40,356 bases of DNA from Pseudomonadota bacterium (GTDB lineage: Bacteria > Pseudomonadota > Gammaproteobacteria > Burkholderiales > Thiobacillaceae). A program made the position numbers and the translations under genes. Under the pieces are notes generated by a model. The model searched no databases and was not told the DNA's origin. It saw only the letters and a program-made list of their open reading frames with translations. Positions 1-9,072 of the stretch are shown one piece after another (within the stretch, counting starts at the first letter, position 1; every line of letters starts with the position of its first letter). The stretch spans positions 1 through 40,356 of the forward strand of contig JAKADY010000029.1 of the NCBI GenBank assembly GCA_021826065.1. Reading direction: 5' to 3'.

Positions 1-385
1 GTGAGGTGCTGCCCAGCTTGATGCGCGTGGAGACAAAACCCTCGGCGCCGTTCATGAGGTCGAACTGGCCGATGAGCGGGAAGTTGTTCTTGTCGGCCAC
101 AATGGCGATGGACTCGGTGCCGGGAATATTGGAGGTGACCTCCACCGGCACCACCGCGCCGTTCTCGGCAATGTCGGGGGCCTTGACCGTGATCTGGTTG
201 CTATCGGCCGCGCCTTCGGCCTTGATCGCCTTGAGCGCGCCCGCCAGGTCGCGCGCCTCGAAGCCCGCCGCGTTCCAGCTCTGGGCATATGCCGCCGTGG
301 GCTTGAGCAGCCCGGCCGCAACCGCGACCCCGACCACTCCCGCCGCGCCGGCGCTCTTCAGCACTTGTCTACGCTGATGGTTCAT
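1..385 (-). CDS. soxY: Thiosulfate oxidation carrier protein SoxY (3' end outside window)
   Basis: SoxY is the periplasmic half of the SoxYZ carrier, which holds sulfur intermediates on a C-terminal cysteine during thiosulfate oxidation. The visible 128 residues start MNHQRRQVLKSAGAAG, with a long hydrophobic stretch ending in an Ala-rich AYAQS cleavage region. An RR pair at residues 5-6 in front of the hydrophobic stretch looks Tat-like, as is known for SoxY. Then follows the Ig-like SoxY fold, with segments such as VVPVEVTSNIPGTESIAI and NFPLIGQFDL. The start is supported by GGAG about eight bases upstream. The gene runs off the left edge, so the cysteine-bearing GGCGG-type tail cannot be checked. 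soxZ would be expected beyond the edge. Identity rests on recognition of the family pattern. Confidence 0.85.
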   Translation of the reverse strand, partial: MNHQRRQVLKSAGAAGVVGVAVAAGLLKPTAAYAQSWNAAGFEARDLAGALKAIKAEGAADSNQITVKAPDIAENGAVVPVEVTSNIPGTESIAIVADKNNFPLIGQFDLMNGAEGFVSTRIKLGSTS

Positions 386-419
386 CAATTTGCTCCTTCA
401 CATCCATGGTTGCTCACGC

Positions 420-433
420 CACCCCGCGGGGTG
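420..433. promoter_or_regulatory. Perfect 14-base palindrome upstream of soxY
   Basis: CACCCCGCGGGGTG is its own reverse complement and lies 35 bases before the soxY start codon. The position fits an operator, but a GC-rich palindrome can arise by chance in this genome and no regulator is encoded nearby. Nothing else was recognised in the 386-562 interval. Confidence 0.25.
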
Positions 434-548
434 ACATCCTGGGCAACGGCCCACTCCTTACAACGCGATACCGGCCACCCGCGCCGACAGTACGTTTGTC
501 ACATGCATCGTGGGCTGCGGCCGGCCGACGATTGCGAATACTAGCGCA

Positions 549-580
549 ACCGCAGAAAAAGAAAAGCGCAAAGGCGCTTT
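549..580 (-). terminator. Intrinsic terminator of the cytochrome c4 gene
   Basis: On the minus strand a 7-base stem (AAAGCGC paired with GCGCTTT, loop of four) is followed directly by a T-rich run (TTCTTTTTC). The stem includes two bases of the cytochrome stop codon (TAA at 581-579), so translation ends inside the terminator. Confidence 0.75.
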
Positions 581-1205
581 ACCGGAGACCGGAGACGAAT
601 TCAGCCACGGCCCGCATCTCCTGATCCGTCATCCGGCGGGCGATCACCCGCATCATGCTGCCGCCGTCGTTGGCGCGGTCGCCGCTGCGGAAGTTCTTGA
701 GCTGGGTCTCGACGTATTTGGCATGCTGGCCCGCCAGACGCGGGAACTGGACGGGGATACCGGCACCGTTGGGGCCATGGCAGGAGGCACAGGCAGGCAC
801 GCCGCTACCGGGGTTGCCGCCGCGGTACAGGCGCTGCCCTGCCGCCACGAGCTGCGGGTCCTTGGCCAGGCGCGGCTTGGGCTGCTGAGCGGCGAAATAG
901 GCGCCGAGGTTGAGCATGTCCTCATCCGTCAGGCCCACCACGTTGGGGGCCATGATGGCGTTGCGGCGGGCGCCGGACTTGAAGTCATGCAGCTGTTTGG
1001 TGATGTATTCGGGGTGCTGGCCGGCCAGGCTGGGATAGGCGGGTGTGGTGCTGTTGCCGTCGTTGCCGTGACAGGCCCCACAGACCTCGTTGACGATCTT
1101 TTGCGCCTTGGCCGGGTCGCCGCGCGGGGCGGAGGCAGGGGCCGTGGCGGCCCACGTCGTGGTCGCGGACATGAGCGCGATCAACAGAGCATGGCGAAGA
1201 CGCAT
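579..1205 (-). CDS. Diheme cytochrome c4 family protein
   Basis: A 208-residue periplasmic electron carrier. A signal peptide covers about residues 1-20 (MRLRHALLIALMS..TWAA). Two tandem cytochrome c domains follow, each with a CXXCH heme-binding motif: CGACH at 42-46 and CASCH at 139-143. Each domain also carries the PxLAGQHxxY pattern typical of cytochrome c4, and methionines around 85 and 184-185 are likely axial ligands. Length and two-domain layout match cytochrome c4, which passes electrons to terminal oxidases. The neighbour soxY points the same way but may be a separate transcript, since a terminator lies right at this gene's stop. The promoter is in the shared region with engB. Confidence 0.9.
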   Translation of the reverse strand: MRLRHALLIALMSATTTWAATAPASAPRGDPAKAQKIVNEVCGACHGNDGNSTTPAYPSLAGQHPEYITKQLHDFKSGARRNAIMAPNVVGLTDEDMLNLGAYFAAQQPKPRLAKDPQLVAAGQRLYRGGNPGSGVPACASCHGPNGAGIPVQFPRLAGQHAKYVETQLKNFRSGDRANDGGSMMRVIARRMTDQEMRAVAEFVSGLR

Positions 1206-1244
1206 GACAGGACTCCCAATTCAGATAGCAGGGTCAGCAAATCC

Positions 1245-1273
1245 CTGCATTCTAGCCGGGCCGCTGCTAGTAT
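1245..1273 (+). promoter_or_regulatory. Sigma-70 promoter of engB, mirrored on the c4 promoter
   Basis: CTGCAT (1245-1250), a 17-base spacer and TAGTAT (1268-1273) read toward engB. The block is nearly an inverted repeat of the cytochrome promoter (TGCATTCTAG against CTAGTATGCA, one mismatch), so each gene's -10 element lies next to the other's -35. If used, transcription starts near 1280, which is downstream of the ATG at 1272. Confidence 0.45.
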
Positions 1274-1277
1274 GCAA
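1249..1277 (-). promoter_or_regulatory. Sigma-70 promoter of cytochrome c4
   Basis: On the minus strand, TTGCAT (1277-1272), a 17-base spacer and TAGAAT (1254-1249) precede the gene by about 45 bases. It overlaps a mirrored promoter for engB. Confidence 0.6.
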
Positions 1278-1301
1278 AGTTCAAGTCATCGCCCTTCGCC
1301 C

Positions 1302-1933
1302 GTGCTCAACGCCACCTTTCATCTCTCTGCCGCCCAGTTGCGCGGCCTGCCCGACGACAGCGCGGCCGAGGTGGCCTTCGTGGGCCGCTCCAACGCCGGC
1401 AAGTCGAGCGCCATCAACGCCCTGGCCAACCAGAAGCGGCTCGCCTACGTGAGCAAAACGCCGGGCCGCACACAGCTTTTGAACTATTTCCGCGTCGCGC
1501 CCGGGCGCTATCTGGTGGATCTGCCCGGGTATGGCTTCGCGCGCGCGCCGCTCGCCCAGCAGCGCATGTGGCAGTCGCTGGCGGGGGATTATCTGCGCTC
1601 CCGCGCGAGCTTGCGCGGCCTGGTGCTGATCATGGACAGCCGCCACCCGCTCACCGAGCTGGACCGGCAACTGCTTGCCTGGTGGCAGGTGACCGGCAAG
1701 CCGGTGCACATCCTGCTGTCCAAGGCCGACAAACTGTCGCGCAACCAGGCCCTGCTGGCGCTCAGACAGGTCCAGCACTTCCTGGCCGAGCAGGGGGTAC
1801 CGGGGCAGGCGCAGCTCTTCTCGGCAACCCGGCGCATCGGCTTGGAGACGGCCGAGGCCCAGATCCGCGCCTGGCTCGGGCTGCCGCTGGACAAAAAAAA
1901 CCCGGCTCAAGGGGACAAAGCCGGGTTGAATGA

Positions 1934-1940
<7 letters not shown>
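1302..1940 (+). CDS. engB: Ribosome biogenesis GTP-binding protein EngB/YsxC
   Basis: A TrmE-Era family GTPase needed for late assembly of the large ribosomal subunit. All G motifs are visible: G1 GRSNAGKSS, G2 TPGRTQ, G3 DLPGYG, G4 SKADK and G5 SATRRIG. Two starts are possible. ATG 1272 would add ten residues, but it overlaps the -10 element TAGTAT, so GTG 1302 (MLNATFHLSAAQL) is preferred; neither has a clear Shine-Dalgarno. The last 15 or so residues (DKKNPAQGDKAGLNEP) are encoded by a hairpin that looks like a terminator for the opposite strand, so the C-terminal tail is probably not part of the conserved fold. Confidence 0.92.
1893..1927 (-). terminator. Minus-strand intrinsic terminator inside the end of engB
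   Basis: Arms AACCCGGCT (1899-1907) and AGCCGGGTT (1919-1927) form a 9-base stem. On the minus strand the stem is followed by an unbroken run of eight T (1900-1893). On the plus strand there is no T run. The nearest upstream minus-strand gene is the DUF2892 gene at 3111-3311, so it would stop transcripts running antisense through hemB. Confidence 0.6.
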
Positions 1941-3311
<1,371 letters not shown>

Positions 3312-3390
3312 AGCGATCTCCTTTCATGAAACACGACGTTCGGTAAGACCCAATCTTGCGGTCGGAGTGCCGCGCTGTCGGTGACCTGGG

Positions 3391-4665
3391 TTACACAGCA
3401 GCCGGCAGGGCGGCGGCGATGGCCTGGATGCGGGCGGCACGGATGGCGGCGGGCACCTCGGCGGCAGGCAAACCGCGGGCGATGGCGCCGGCATCGACCG
3501 CCCGCGCCGCCGCCAGGGCCGCCTGCAAACGCGCGGCCTGGGGGTAGGGCCGCGTCTCCCAGCCCGGCCGCCCGTGGAAGTCCGCCGCGCAGGCGGCGAG
3601 GAAGTCGCGCAGCCGCTCCGGCCGGCGCAGGGCGTCGCAGTGCTGCAGCAGATCGAGGAGCCCCTCGGCGTCCAGCCGGTCGGCCTGGTGGGCGAGGCCG
3701 TGCCAGCGGGCCACCGTGAGGGCCAGCTCGCGGCACTCGACCGGCACGCGCAGGCGTGCGCTCACCGACCGGACCGCCTCGAGGCCGGCCATCTCGTGGC
3801 CGCTGTGGTCGGGCCAGCGGTCGGGCGGGGTGAGCCCCTTGCCCAGGTCGTGCAGCAAGGCGGCATAGCGCACGGGCAGCGTCTCACCCTCACCCGCCGC
3901 CCAGTCGATCACGCGCAACAGGTGCGCACCGGTGTCGATCTCGGGATGGCTCATCGGGTCCTGGGGCACGCCGAACAGCCGGTCGAGCTCGGGGATGAGG
4001 CGCCCGAGTGCCCCGCAGTCGCGCAGCGTCTGGATCATCCGCGCGGGCCGTGCCTCCATGAGCCCGCGCGCGAGCTCCTGCCAGACGCGCTCGGGCACCA
4101 GGGCGTCCACCTCGCCCGCGGCGACCATCTGCCGCATGAGGCCGAGGGTCTCGTCCGCCACGCGGAATTCGGCGAAGCGGGCGGCAAAGCGCGCCACGCG
4201 GAGGATGCGCACCGGGTCCTCGGCGAATGCCGGTGAGACGTGCCGCAACACGCCTGCCTCGAGGTCGGCCCGGCCGCCGTAAGGGTCGATGACGCGGCCG
4301 TCGGCGTCCTCGGCCATGGCGTTGATGGTGAGGTCGCGCCGGCGCAGGTCCTCCTCCAGGGTCACCTCGGGCGCGGCACAGACCTTGAAGCCCTTGTAGC
4401 CGCGTGCGGTCTTGCGCTCGGTGCGCGCCAGGGCGTACTCCTCCTGGGTCACCGGGTGCAGGAAGACGGGGAAGTCGCGCCCGACCGGGCGGAAGCCCAG
4501 GGCCGTCATCTCCTCGGGCGTGGCCCCCACCACCACGTAGTCGCGGTCCTGCACCGGCAAACCCAACAGGCGGTCGCGCACCGCACCGCCGACGGCGTAG
4601 ACGCGGATGTGCGGTGGGAAGACGGGGTGAGGTGTGAGGGGTGAGGGGTGAGGGGTGGACGTCAT
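3391..4665 (-). CDS. cca: CCA-adding tRNA nucleotidyltransferase (multifunctional Cca)
   Basis: Adds or repairs the 3' CCA end of tRNAs. The class II nucleotidyltransferase head shows [10 protein letters not shown] (residues 26-35), the metal-binding DRD at 40-42 and [11 protein letters not shown] (108-118). A C-terminal HD domain follows ([11 protein letters not shown] at 272-273), as in bacterial enzymes with phosphatase and phosphodiesterase activity. 424 residues, close to the E. coli length. The N-terminus is odd: family members begin at the residues equivalent to IRVYAVGG, but here 19 extra residues ([19 protein letters not shown]) are encoded by a heptamer repeat tract running straight after the ATG. 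No other start codon lies nearby. A three-hairpin element lies upstream of it. Confidence 0.95.
   Translation of the reverse strand: MTSTPHPSPLTPHPVFPPHIRVYAVGGAVRDRLLGLPVQDRDYVVVGATPEEMTALGFRPVGRDFPVFLHPVTQEEYALARTERKTARGYKGFKVCAAPEVTLEEDLRRRDLTINAMAEDADGRVIDPYGGRADLEAGVLRHVSPAFAEDPVRILRVARFAARFAEFRVADETLGLMRQMVAAGEVDALVPERVWQELARGLMEARPARMIQTLRDCGALGRLIPELDRLFGVPQDPMSHPEIDTGAHLLRVIDWAAGEGETLPVRYAALLHDLGKGLTPPDRWPDHSGHEMAGLEAVRSVSARLRVPVECRELALTVARWHGLAHQADRLDAEGLLDLLQHCDALRRPERLRDFLAACAADFHGRPGWETRPYPQAARLQAALAAARAVDAGAIARGLPAAEVPAAIRAARIQAIAAALPAAV
4624..4658. repeat. Five-unit heptamer tract at the start of cca
   Basis: Five consecutive 7-base units of GGGGTGA (second unit GGTGTGA, last GGGGTGG) lie within the first codons of cca. 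The unit is not a multiple of three, so gain or loss of one copy would shift the frame between the ATG and the conserved protein. Related tracts occur at 9791-9820, 24329-24356 and 39787-39852. Confidence 0.8.
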
Positions 4666-4706
4666 GATCTGATGCTCGCCGGGCCGACGTGCTCACCCCC
4701 TTTAGC

Positions 4707-4832
4707 GTGAAAGTCGGCGAGCCGACTCTCAAAGCTCCCCTCTCCCGCAAGCGGGAGAGGGGGGGCTGGGGGTGAGGGAAACGGACATGACTTTCATGTT
4801 CCGGGGTGTGTTCTCAAAGTCATGTCCGTTAG
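4707..4832 (-). repeat. Three-hairpin dispersed element, copy A
   Basis: Read on the minus strand after the stop of the 4835-5782 gene. Hairpin 1 has 15-base perfect arms (AACGGACATGACTTT at 4780-4794 and its complement at 4816-4830) and a 21-base loop. Then comes a conserved TCCCTCACCCCCAGCC-type linker. Hairpin 2 has arms CCCCTCTCCCGC (4737-4748) and GCGGGAGAGGGG (4751-4762). Hairpin 3 has arms AGTCGGC (4712-4718) and GCCGACT (4721-4727). Copies B and C lie at 35110-35240 and 36581-36700. The sequence CCCTCTCCCGC with its complement is a common type of extragenic palindrome in proteobacteria. It could also act as terminator or RNA stabiliser, although no strong T run follows. Confidence 0.85.
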
Positions 4833-4834
4833 GT

Positions 4835-5782
4835 CTAGCGCCGCGCCTGCGCGCGGTAGCGCTCGTAGCCGCAGTGCGGGCCCGTGCCGCGCAGGTAGTC
4901 GATGACCGCCTCCAGCGCGGTGGGCTGGCCGAAGACGGCGGGGAAGCCGTCGGGACAGACGTTGTCGCTCAACATGGCGTAGTAGTTGTCCCGCGTCATC
5001 AGCTTTTTGCCGGGTTTGAGCTCCATCAGCCGGGCGAACAGGTAGGATTGTGAGCGGTCGAGGGGGATGATCCAGCGCTTCAGCCCCAGGGTCCGCGCGG
5101 TCAGCCGCAGCAGCGCCTCCAGGGTGTAGACACGGGGTCCGCACAGGGGATAGACCTGACCGTGGGTCTCGGGCGCGTCGAGGGCGGTAGCGAAGGCGCG
5201 CGCCACATCGCCGACATAGACCGGCTGGAAGCGCGCCCAGGCCCCGGCCAGGGGGACGACTGGCGCGAGCCTGAGCAGCTCGGCGAACAGAGTAAGGAAG
5301 CTGTCACCCGGGCCGAAGATGACCGAGGGCCGGAAGGCGGTCACGGCGAGTCCCTGGGCTTGGCCGATCGCCATCACCTCGGCCTCACCGCGGGCCTTGG
5401 TCTGCTGATAGAAGCTTTGCGAGGCAGCGTCGGCCCCCAGGGCGCTCATGTGCAGCAGCCGCCCCACGCCACTGTCGATGCAGGCCAGGGCAATCTTGCG
5501 CGGCAGCTCTACGTGGGCGCGCTCGAATTCGGCCCGCGTGCCGTGCAGGATGCCCACCAGGTTGATGGCCGCATCCTTGCCGCGCAGGAGCTCACGCAGG
5601 GTGGCGGGATCGTGCACATCGGCCTCCAGCACCTCCACGGTGGGCAGGACGGCCAGGTCGATGACGCGCTGGCGCCGCCGGGTGGGGACCCAGACCCGGC
5701 AGCCGCGCGCCGCCAGCAGGCTGACCAGGTGGTGGCCGACGAAGCCGCCGCCGCCGATGACACAGACGTTCTGGTGTTTCAT
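4835..5782 (-). CDS. NAD(P)-binding Rossmann protein, complex I NDUFA9-like
   Basis: 315 residues. The N-terminal nucleotide-binding loop is GGGGFVG (10-16), and a later YQQTK keeps the YxxxK pair of extended short-chain dehydrogenases. The general sequence (INLVGIL, HMSALGAD, FRPSVIFGPGD) matches the NAD(P)H-binding atypical SDR group that includes the NDUFA9 complex I subunit; most bacterial members have no assigned reaction. The start MKHQNVCVIGG is chosen because the Rossmann strand begins there; upstream in-frame sequence is low-complexity Arg-rich. Its stop codon is five bases from repeat copy A. The lytic transglycosylase gene lies just upstream on the same strand and is probably co-transcribed. 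Confidence 0.85.
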   Translation of the reverse strand: MKHQNVCVIGGGGFVGHHLVSLLAARGCRVWVPTRRRQRVIDLAVLPTVEVLEADVHDPATLRELLRGKDAAINLVGILHGTRAEFERAHVELPRKIALACIDSGVGRLLHMSALGADAASQSFYQQTKARGEAEVMAIGQAQGLAVTAFRPSVIFGPGDSFLTLFAELLRLAPVVPLAGAWARFQPVYVGDVARAFATALDAPETHGQVYPLCGPRVYTLEALLRLTARTLGLKRWIIPLDRSQSYLFARLMELKPGKKLMTRDNYYAMLSDNVCPDGFPAVFGQPTALEAVIDYLRGTGPHCGYERYRAQARR

Positions 5783-5849
5783 GTTGAGCGAGTGTCGTTG
5801 TCGATGGTGGCCGATTCTAACCTCGGCCGGGGCCTCGGGCAGCAGGCGG

Positions 5850-7856
5850 CTAGCCCTCGCCGCCTGACGTCTCCGCCATCTCCACCCGGCCCGCCGGGCG
5901 GGCGGGCACCACACCGAGCCGGTCGCGCAGGGCGGTGCGCTCGAGCCCCAGGCGCTGGCTGTAGTGCATGGCGTTGGCCATCACCTTCTTGACGTATTCG
6001 CGCGTCTCCAGAAAGGGGATGGTCTCCACGTAGATCGCCCCTTCGAGCGGCTCGGCGGCCTGCCAGCGGCGCGCCCGGCCGGGGCCGGCGTTGTAGGCGG
6101 CGGTGGCCAGCACGGGCGAGCCCTGCAGGTCGTCCAACACGCGCTTGAGATAGAAGCTGCCGAAGCGCACGTTGGTCTCCGGGTGGTTGACGTCCACGCG
6201 GGTGCGGCGCGGCACCCCGAGCTGGCGGGCGATCCAGTCGGCGGTGGCGGGCATGATCTGCATCAGGCCCTGGGCGCCGACGCGCGAGCGGGCGTGGGCC
6301 ACGAAGCGCGACTCCTGGCGCATGAGCCCGTAGATCCAGGCCTCGTCGAGACCGAACTCGCGCGCACGGGCCTGGGCCAGGTCGCGGTAGGGCGTCAGAT
6401 AGCGCAGGTCGAAATCGTGCAGCTCGCGCGTGCGTTCGGCGGTGATGATGGCCCGGTCGTACCACTGCCGTCGCCGCGCGATCTCGGCCGCGGCGAGCAG
6501 GGTGACGTCGTCGGCACCGCGTAAGCTCCAGTCCCACTCGGCCACCGCATTGGCCTCCAGCCCGATCTCGCGCAGCAGCAGCGCCCGGCGGATGCCCGGC
6601 AGGGCGGCCACCCGGTTGACCTCCTCCTCGGCCACGCGGTAGTCGGCCGCCCGCGTCTCCAGCCGCACCGGCAGCTCCTCTTCGGCGAGCAGGCCGTAGT
6701 AATGGTGGTCGCGCGACAGACGGGCAAAGATCTGATTGGCCTGGAAACCCGCGCCCAGTGCCTTGTGGGCGCGGCCGCGCCAGTAGCGCCAGACGGGTTC
6801 TTCCTGCATCTCGGGGGGCATGGCCAGGATGGCCTGCAACACCTCCGCCCAGCGTCCGGCGCGCAGATGGGCGCGCGCCCGCCAGGCGTGCTGCGCCTCG
6901 CTGAGCGCGTTGCCGGCGCGGGCGAACCAGTCGCGCGCCCGGTCGTCGTGGCGGCGGGCCGCCTGCAGCGCGAGCTGCCCCCAGCCGTGACGCTGCTCCA
7001 GCGGGCCGAACTTGTCCTGCTGCGTCTCCCACAGCCGCACCGCGGCATCGAGGTCGCGCTTGGCCAGCTGGGTGAGGGCATACAGGGCCACCTCGGCTTG
7101 GGCGCGGTTGTCCACCGCCCCCGCCAGCACGCGTTCCGGGGCCTGCCCCGCCAGGTTGAGGCTGTCGGCGTGCGGACGCTCATCCAGGGGGAGCTGGGCG
7201 ATCAACTCGCGGGCAAGCCGCAGGTTGTTCGCGTCGAGGGCGAGGCGCAGGCGCGCATAGCGATCCTCGACGGTGAGGAGGCCCTGCTCGAAGAGCCGGG
7301 CGAACAGGCGCTCGCAGCCGGTGGGTCGGTCGCTGCCGCTGCGGTAGAGGGTGAGCACGGTCTCGCGTGCGGGGGGCTGGCCCCGCTCCAGACCCGCCCG
7401 CAGGTCCAGGCACTGCAGTTCCTGGTCCTTGCGCTGGAGCTGGGCGGACCAGCCCTCATAGGCCGCCCAGTCCTCGCGCCGCGCCGCCTCGCGCGCCAGG
7501 TCCGCGCGCAGGGCCTCGGCCAGGAGGCTGTCCGGGTGCTGCTGGATGAACTGGAGCCGGGCGTTGAGGTTGTTGTTGTTCGCGCGCAGCCGCCAGAAGC
7601 CGAGGTAGGGCTGGAGCAGGTGGTCGTCCGGCAGCTTGCGCGCGTGCTGCTCGAAGCGGTCCATGCGGCCCCTTTGAAAGGCCTCGCGTGCGGCGAGGAA
7701 GTCCTTTTCCCAGGCCGCCCAGGCCGGGGCGAGGAGCAGCGCCAAGATGAGCCCGCCGATGAGCCCGCGGCCGCAGGCCACAAGGCCATACAACGACGGA
7801 CGTCCGAGAGGGGGCGGTCGTCTGCGGGTGAGACGTCTGCTGGGTGAACCGGACAC
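5850..7856 (-). CDS. slt: Soluble lytic murein transglycosylase
   Basis: Cleaves the MurNAc-GlcNAc bond of peptidoglycan, forming 1,6-anhydro ends, in the periplasm. The long N-terminal region is helical superhelix (TPR-like, rich in Ala, Leu and Arg). The C-terminal lysozyme-like SLT domain has catalytic Glu515 in RQESRF, followed by GAQGLMQIMPATA and the AYNAGPGR motif. Length of 668 fits Slt70-type enzymes. GTG 7856 gives an Arg-rich leader. A later GTG at 7781 would give a more normal signal peptide (ACGRGLIGGLILALLLAPAWA), so the true start may be there. Confidence 0.93.
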   Translation of the reverse strand: MSGSPSRRLTRRRPPPLGRPSLYGLVACGRGLIGGLILALLLAPAWAAWEKDFLAAREAFQRGRMDRFEQHARKLPDDHLLQPYLGFWRLRANNNNLNARLQFIQQHPDSLLAEALRADLAREAARREDWAAYEGWSAQLQRKDQELQCLDLRAGLERGQPPARETVLTLYRSGSDRPTGCERLFARLFEQGLLTVEDRYARLRLALDANNLRLARELIAQLPLDERPHADSLNLAGQAPERVLAGAVDNRAQAEVALYALTQLAKRDLDAAVRLWETQQDKFGPLEQRHGWGQLALQAARRHDDRARDWFARAGNALSEAQHAWRARAHLRAGRWAEVLQAILAMPPEMQEEPVWRYWRGRAHKALGAGFQANQIFARLSRDHHYYGLLAEEELPVRLETRAADYRVAEEEVNRVAALPGIRRALLLREIGLEANAVAEWDWSLRGADDVTLLAAAEIARRRQWYDRAIITAERTRELHDFDLRYLTPYRDLAQARAREFGLDEAWIYGLMRQESRFVAHARSRVGAQGLMQIMPATADWIARQLGVPRRTRVDVNHPETNVRFGSFYLKRVLDDLQGSPVLATAAYNAGPGRARRWQAAEPLEGAIYVETIPFLETREYVKKVMANAMHYSQRLGLERTALRDRLGVVPARPAGRVEMAETSGGEG

Positions 7857-7884
7857 CGGTAGGACGCATGGGCGGAAAGCTGCG

Positions 7885-7914
7885 AATCTAACGCAACCCC
7901 GCCGCCGCGTCCAA
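7885..7914 (-). promoter_or_regulatory. Candidate promoter of slt
   Basis: On the minus strand, TTGGAC (7914-7909), 18 bases and TAGATT (7890-7885) stand about 30 bases before GTG 7856. The match to consensus is moderate. Confidence 0.35.
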
Positions 7915-7926
7915 ACGCCAGCCTGT

Positions 7927-8496
7927 TTACTCGGCCAGGCTCACCTGCACGCGCACACGCACCGTGTTGCCCGGGTCGTAGGGCAGGAAGGTGGTGTACT
8001 CGCGCCCCTGATAGCGGTAGACCACGTTGTAACCCGTGAGCCGACGCTCCCACTGGTCGACCACACGGCAGCGTTCCTCGTAGCGCGGCCGGCTCGTGAC
8101 CCGCTCGCCGCGCCAGCCGTCGTTGTCGATGTTGTCGCCGACGATGGCGCCGGTGGCCGCGCCGACCGCGGTCGCCACCGTCCGGCCGGTGCCCTTGCCG
8201 ACCTGGTTGCCGAGGATGCCGCCGGCGATGGCCCCGATGATGGCGCCGCCGTAGGAGCGAGAGGGGCTGCTGCTGTACTCGTAGCCGACCTGCTCAGTCC
8301 AGCATTCCCGGCGCGGGGTGTTGATCTCCTCGTACACCGGGGTGCGCGCCACCACCCAGGCGGTGTCGTGGAAGCTGTCCTGGAACTCACGCCCCTTGAA
8401 CGGCGGCTTGGCCGCGGCCAGGCCGCTCGCGGCGAGCCCCGCCACCAGGGCGGTGACGGCCAGGGTGCGTGTCATCGGGTTGCGGTTCGCTTTCAT
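7927..8496 (-). CDS. Glycine zipper 2TM domain outer-envelope protein
   Basis: 189 residues. A signal peptide (MTRTLAVTALVAGLAASGLAAA) is followed by a glycine zipper membrane segment (GGAIIGAIAGGILGNQVGKG and a second half TAVGAATGAIVG). A C-terminal cysteine-containing region, CRVVDQWERRLTGYNVVYRYQGREYTT in pattern, is typical of the SlyB/PcP-like glycine zipper 2TM proteins. These are envelope proteins induced by stress in several species; the precise role is unknown. The start at 8496 has AAAGGAGA upstream. It follows the DUF3106 gene by 42 bases and is likely in the same transcript. Confidence 0.8.
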   Translation of the reverse strand: MKANRNPMTRTLAVTALVAGLAASGLAAAKPPFKGREFQDSFHDTAWVVARTPVYEEINTPRRECWTEQVGYEYSSSPSRSYGGAIIGAIAGGILGNQVGKGTGRTVATAVGAATGAIVGDNIDNDGWRGERVTSRPRYEERCRVVDQWERRLTGYNVVYRYQGREYTTFLPYDPGNTVRVRVQVSLAE

Positions 8497-8538
8497 GTCG
8501 ATCTCCTTTCGCTGCAAAACGGTCTTGAGGTGCGTGCG

Positions 8539-8973
8539 TCAACGGCGGCCGGGGCGATCGCGTGGCTCCTGGCGGCGCTCGAAGCCGCGTCCGAAGCCGC
8601 GCATGTCGTCCTCCCCGCGCCAGTCGCGTTCATCCATCTGCGGGCCGCGGCGCACCTCGCCCTCGCGGCCGCGCTCCCAGCGCTCGCGGCCGGGTTGCTC
8701 GCGCCAGTTCTCCAGGATCTCGCGCCGGCGGAACTCGCGCTGCTCAGGTGGCAGCTCCTGCAGGCGCTCGCGGAACTCCTGGCGCAACAGGGCCTGTTCC
8801 TCGGGCGTCAGGCGCTCCCAGCGCTCTCGCAGCTGGCGCCGCTCCTCGGCGGAGAGCTGGGCCAGGCGCAAGGCGGGCTCTGCCCAGCCAGGCTGCCCCC
8901 CGCTGGCCGACACCGGCTCGGTGGCCAGGGCCAGCAGGGCGAGCGAGACAGACAGGATGGATTTCGCTTTCAT
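8539..8973 (-). CDS. DUF3106-type periplasmic protein
   Basis: 144 residues. An N-terminal signal peptide (MKAKSILSVSLALLALATEPVSA) is followed by a charged helical region full of Arg, Glu and Gln, containing the repeated pattern LSAEERRQLRERWERLTPEEQALLRQ in form. This pattern is that of DUF3106 proteins and resembles the helical-hairpin style of periplasmic CpxP/Spy-like proteins. The C-terminus is Arg/Gly-rich and looks disordered. It is divergent from the ompR-type regulator with a 99-base shared promoter region, so control by that regulator is plausible but inferred. Start 8973 is preferred for the signal peptide; GGAG lies upstream. Confidence 0.75.
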   Translation of the reverse strand: MKAKSILSVSLALLALATEPVSASGGQPGWAEPALRLAQLSAEERRQLRERWERLTPEEQALLRQEFRERLQELPPEQREFRRREILENWREQPGRERWERGREGEVRRGPQMDERDWRGEDDMRGFGRGFERRQEPRDRPGRR

Positions 8974-9015
8974 CGCATTTCTCCGTTTGACGCTTTGCAG
9001 CTTAGGCCGCACCGG

Positions 9016-9059
9016 TTTCCCGGGCGTTTCCCCCTGGGTTAAATTTGTAACAGACTGTT
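9016..9059 (+). promoter_or_regulatory. Candidate promoter and operator of the two-component system
   Basis: TTTCCC (9016-9021), 17 bases and TTAAAT (9039-9044) form a moderate sigma-70 promoter. Just downstream is a small inverted repeat, AACAG-A-CTGTT (9049-9059), between the promoter and the ATG. Its position between divergent genes would suit autoregulation. Confidence 0.35.
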
Positions 9060-9072
9060 TCCAGGAACGACC

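Noticed and set aside
510-1301. Long in-frame extension of engB to 476 residues
   Set aside because: It is antisense to the cytochrome c4 gene and has low-complexity composition; the GTPase homology begins only near 1302.
5783-5914. N-terminal Arg-rich extension of the NAD(P)-binding protein
   Set aside because: It overlaps the end of slt on the same strand, and the Rossmann fold begins at MKHQNVCVIGG.
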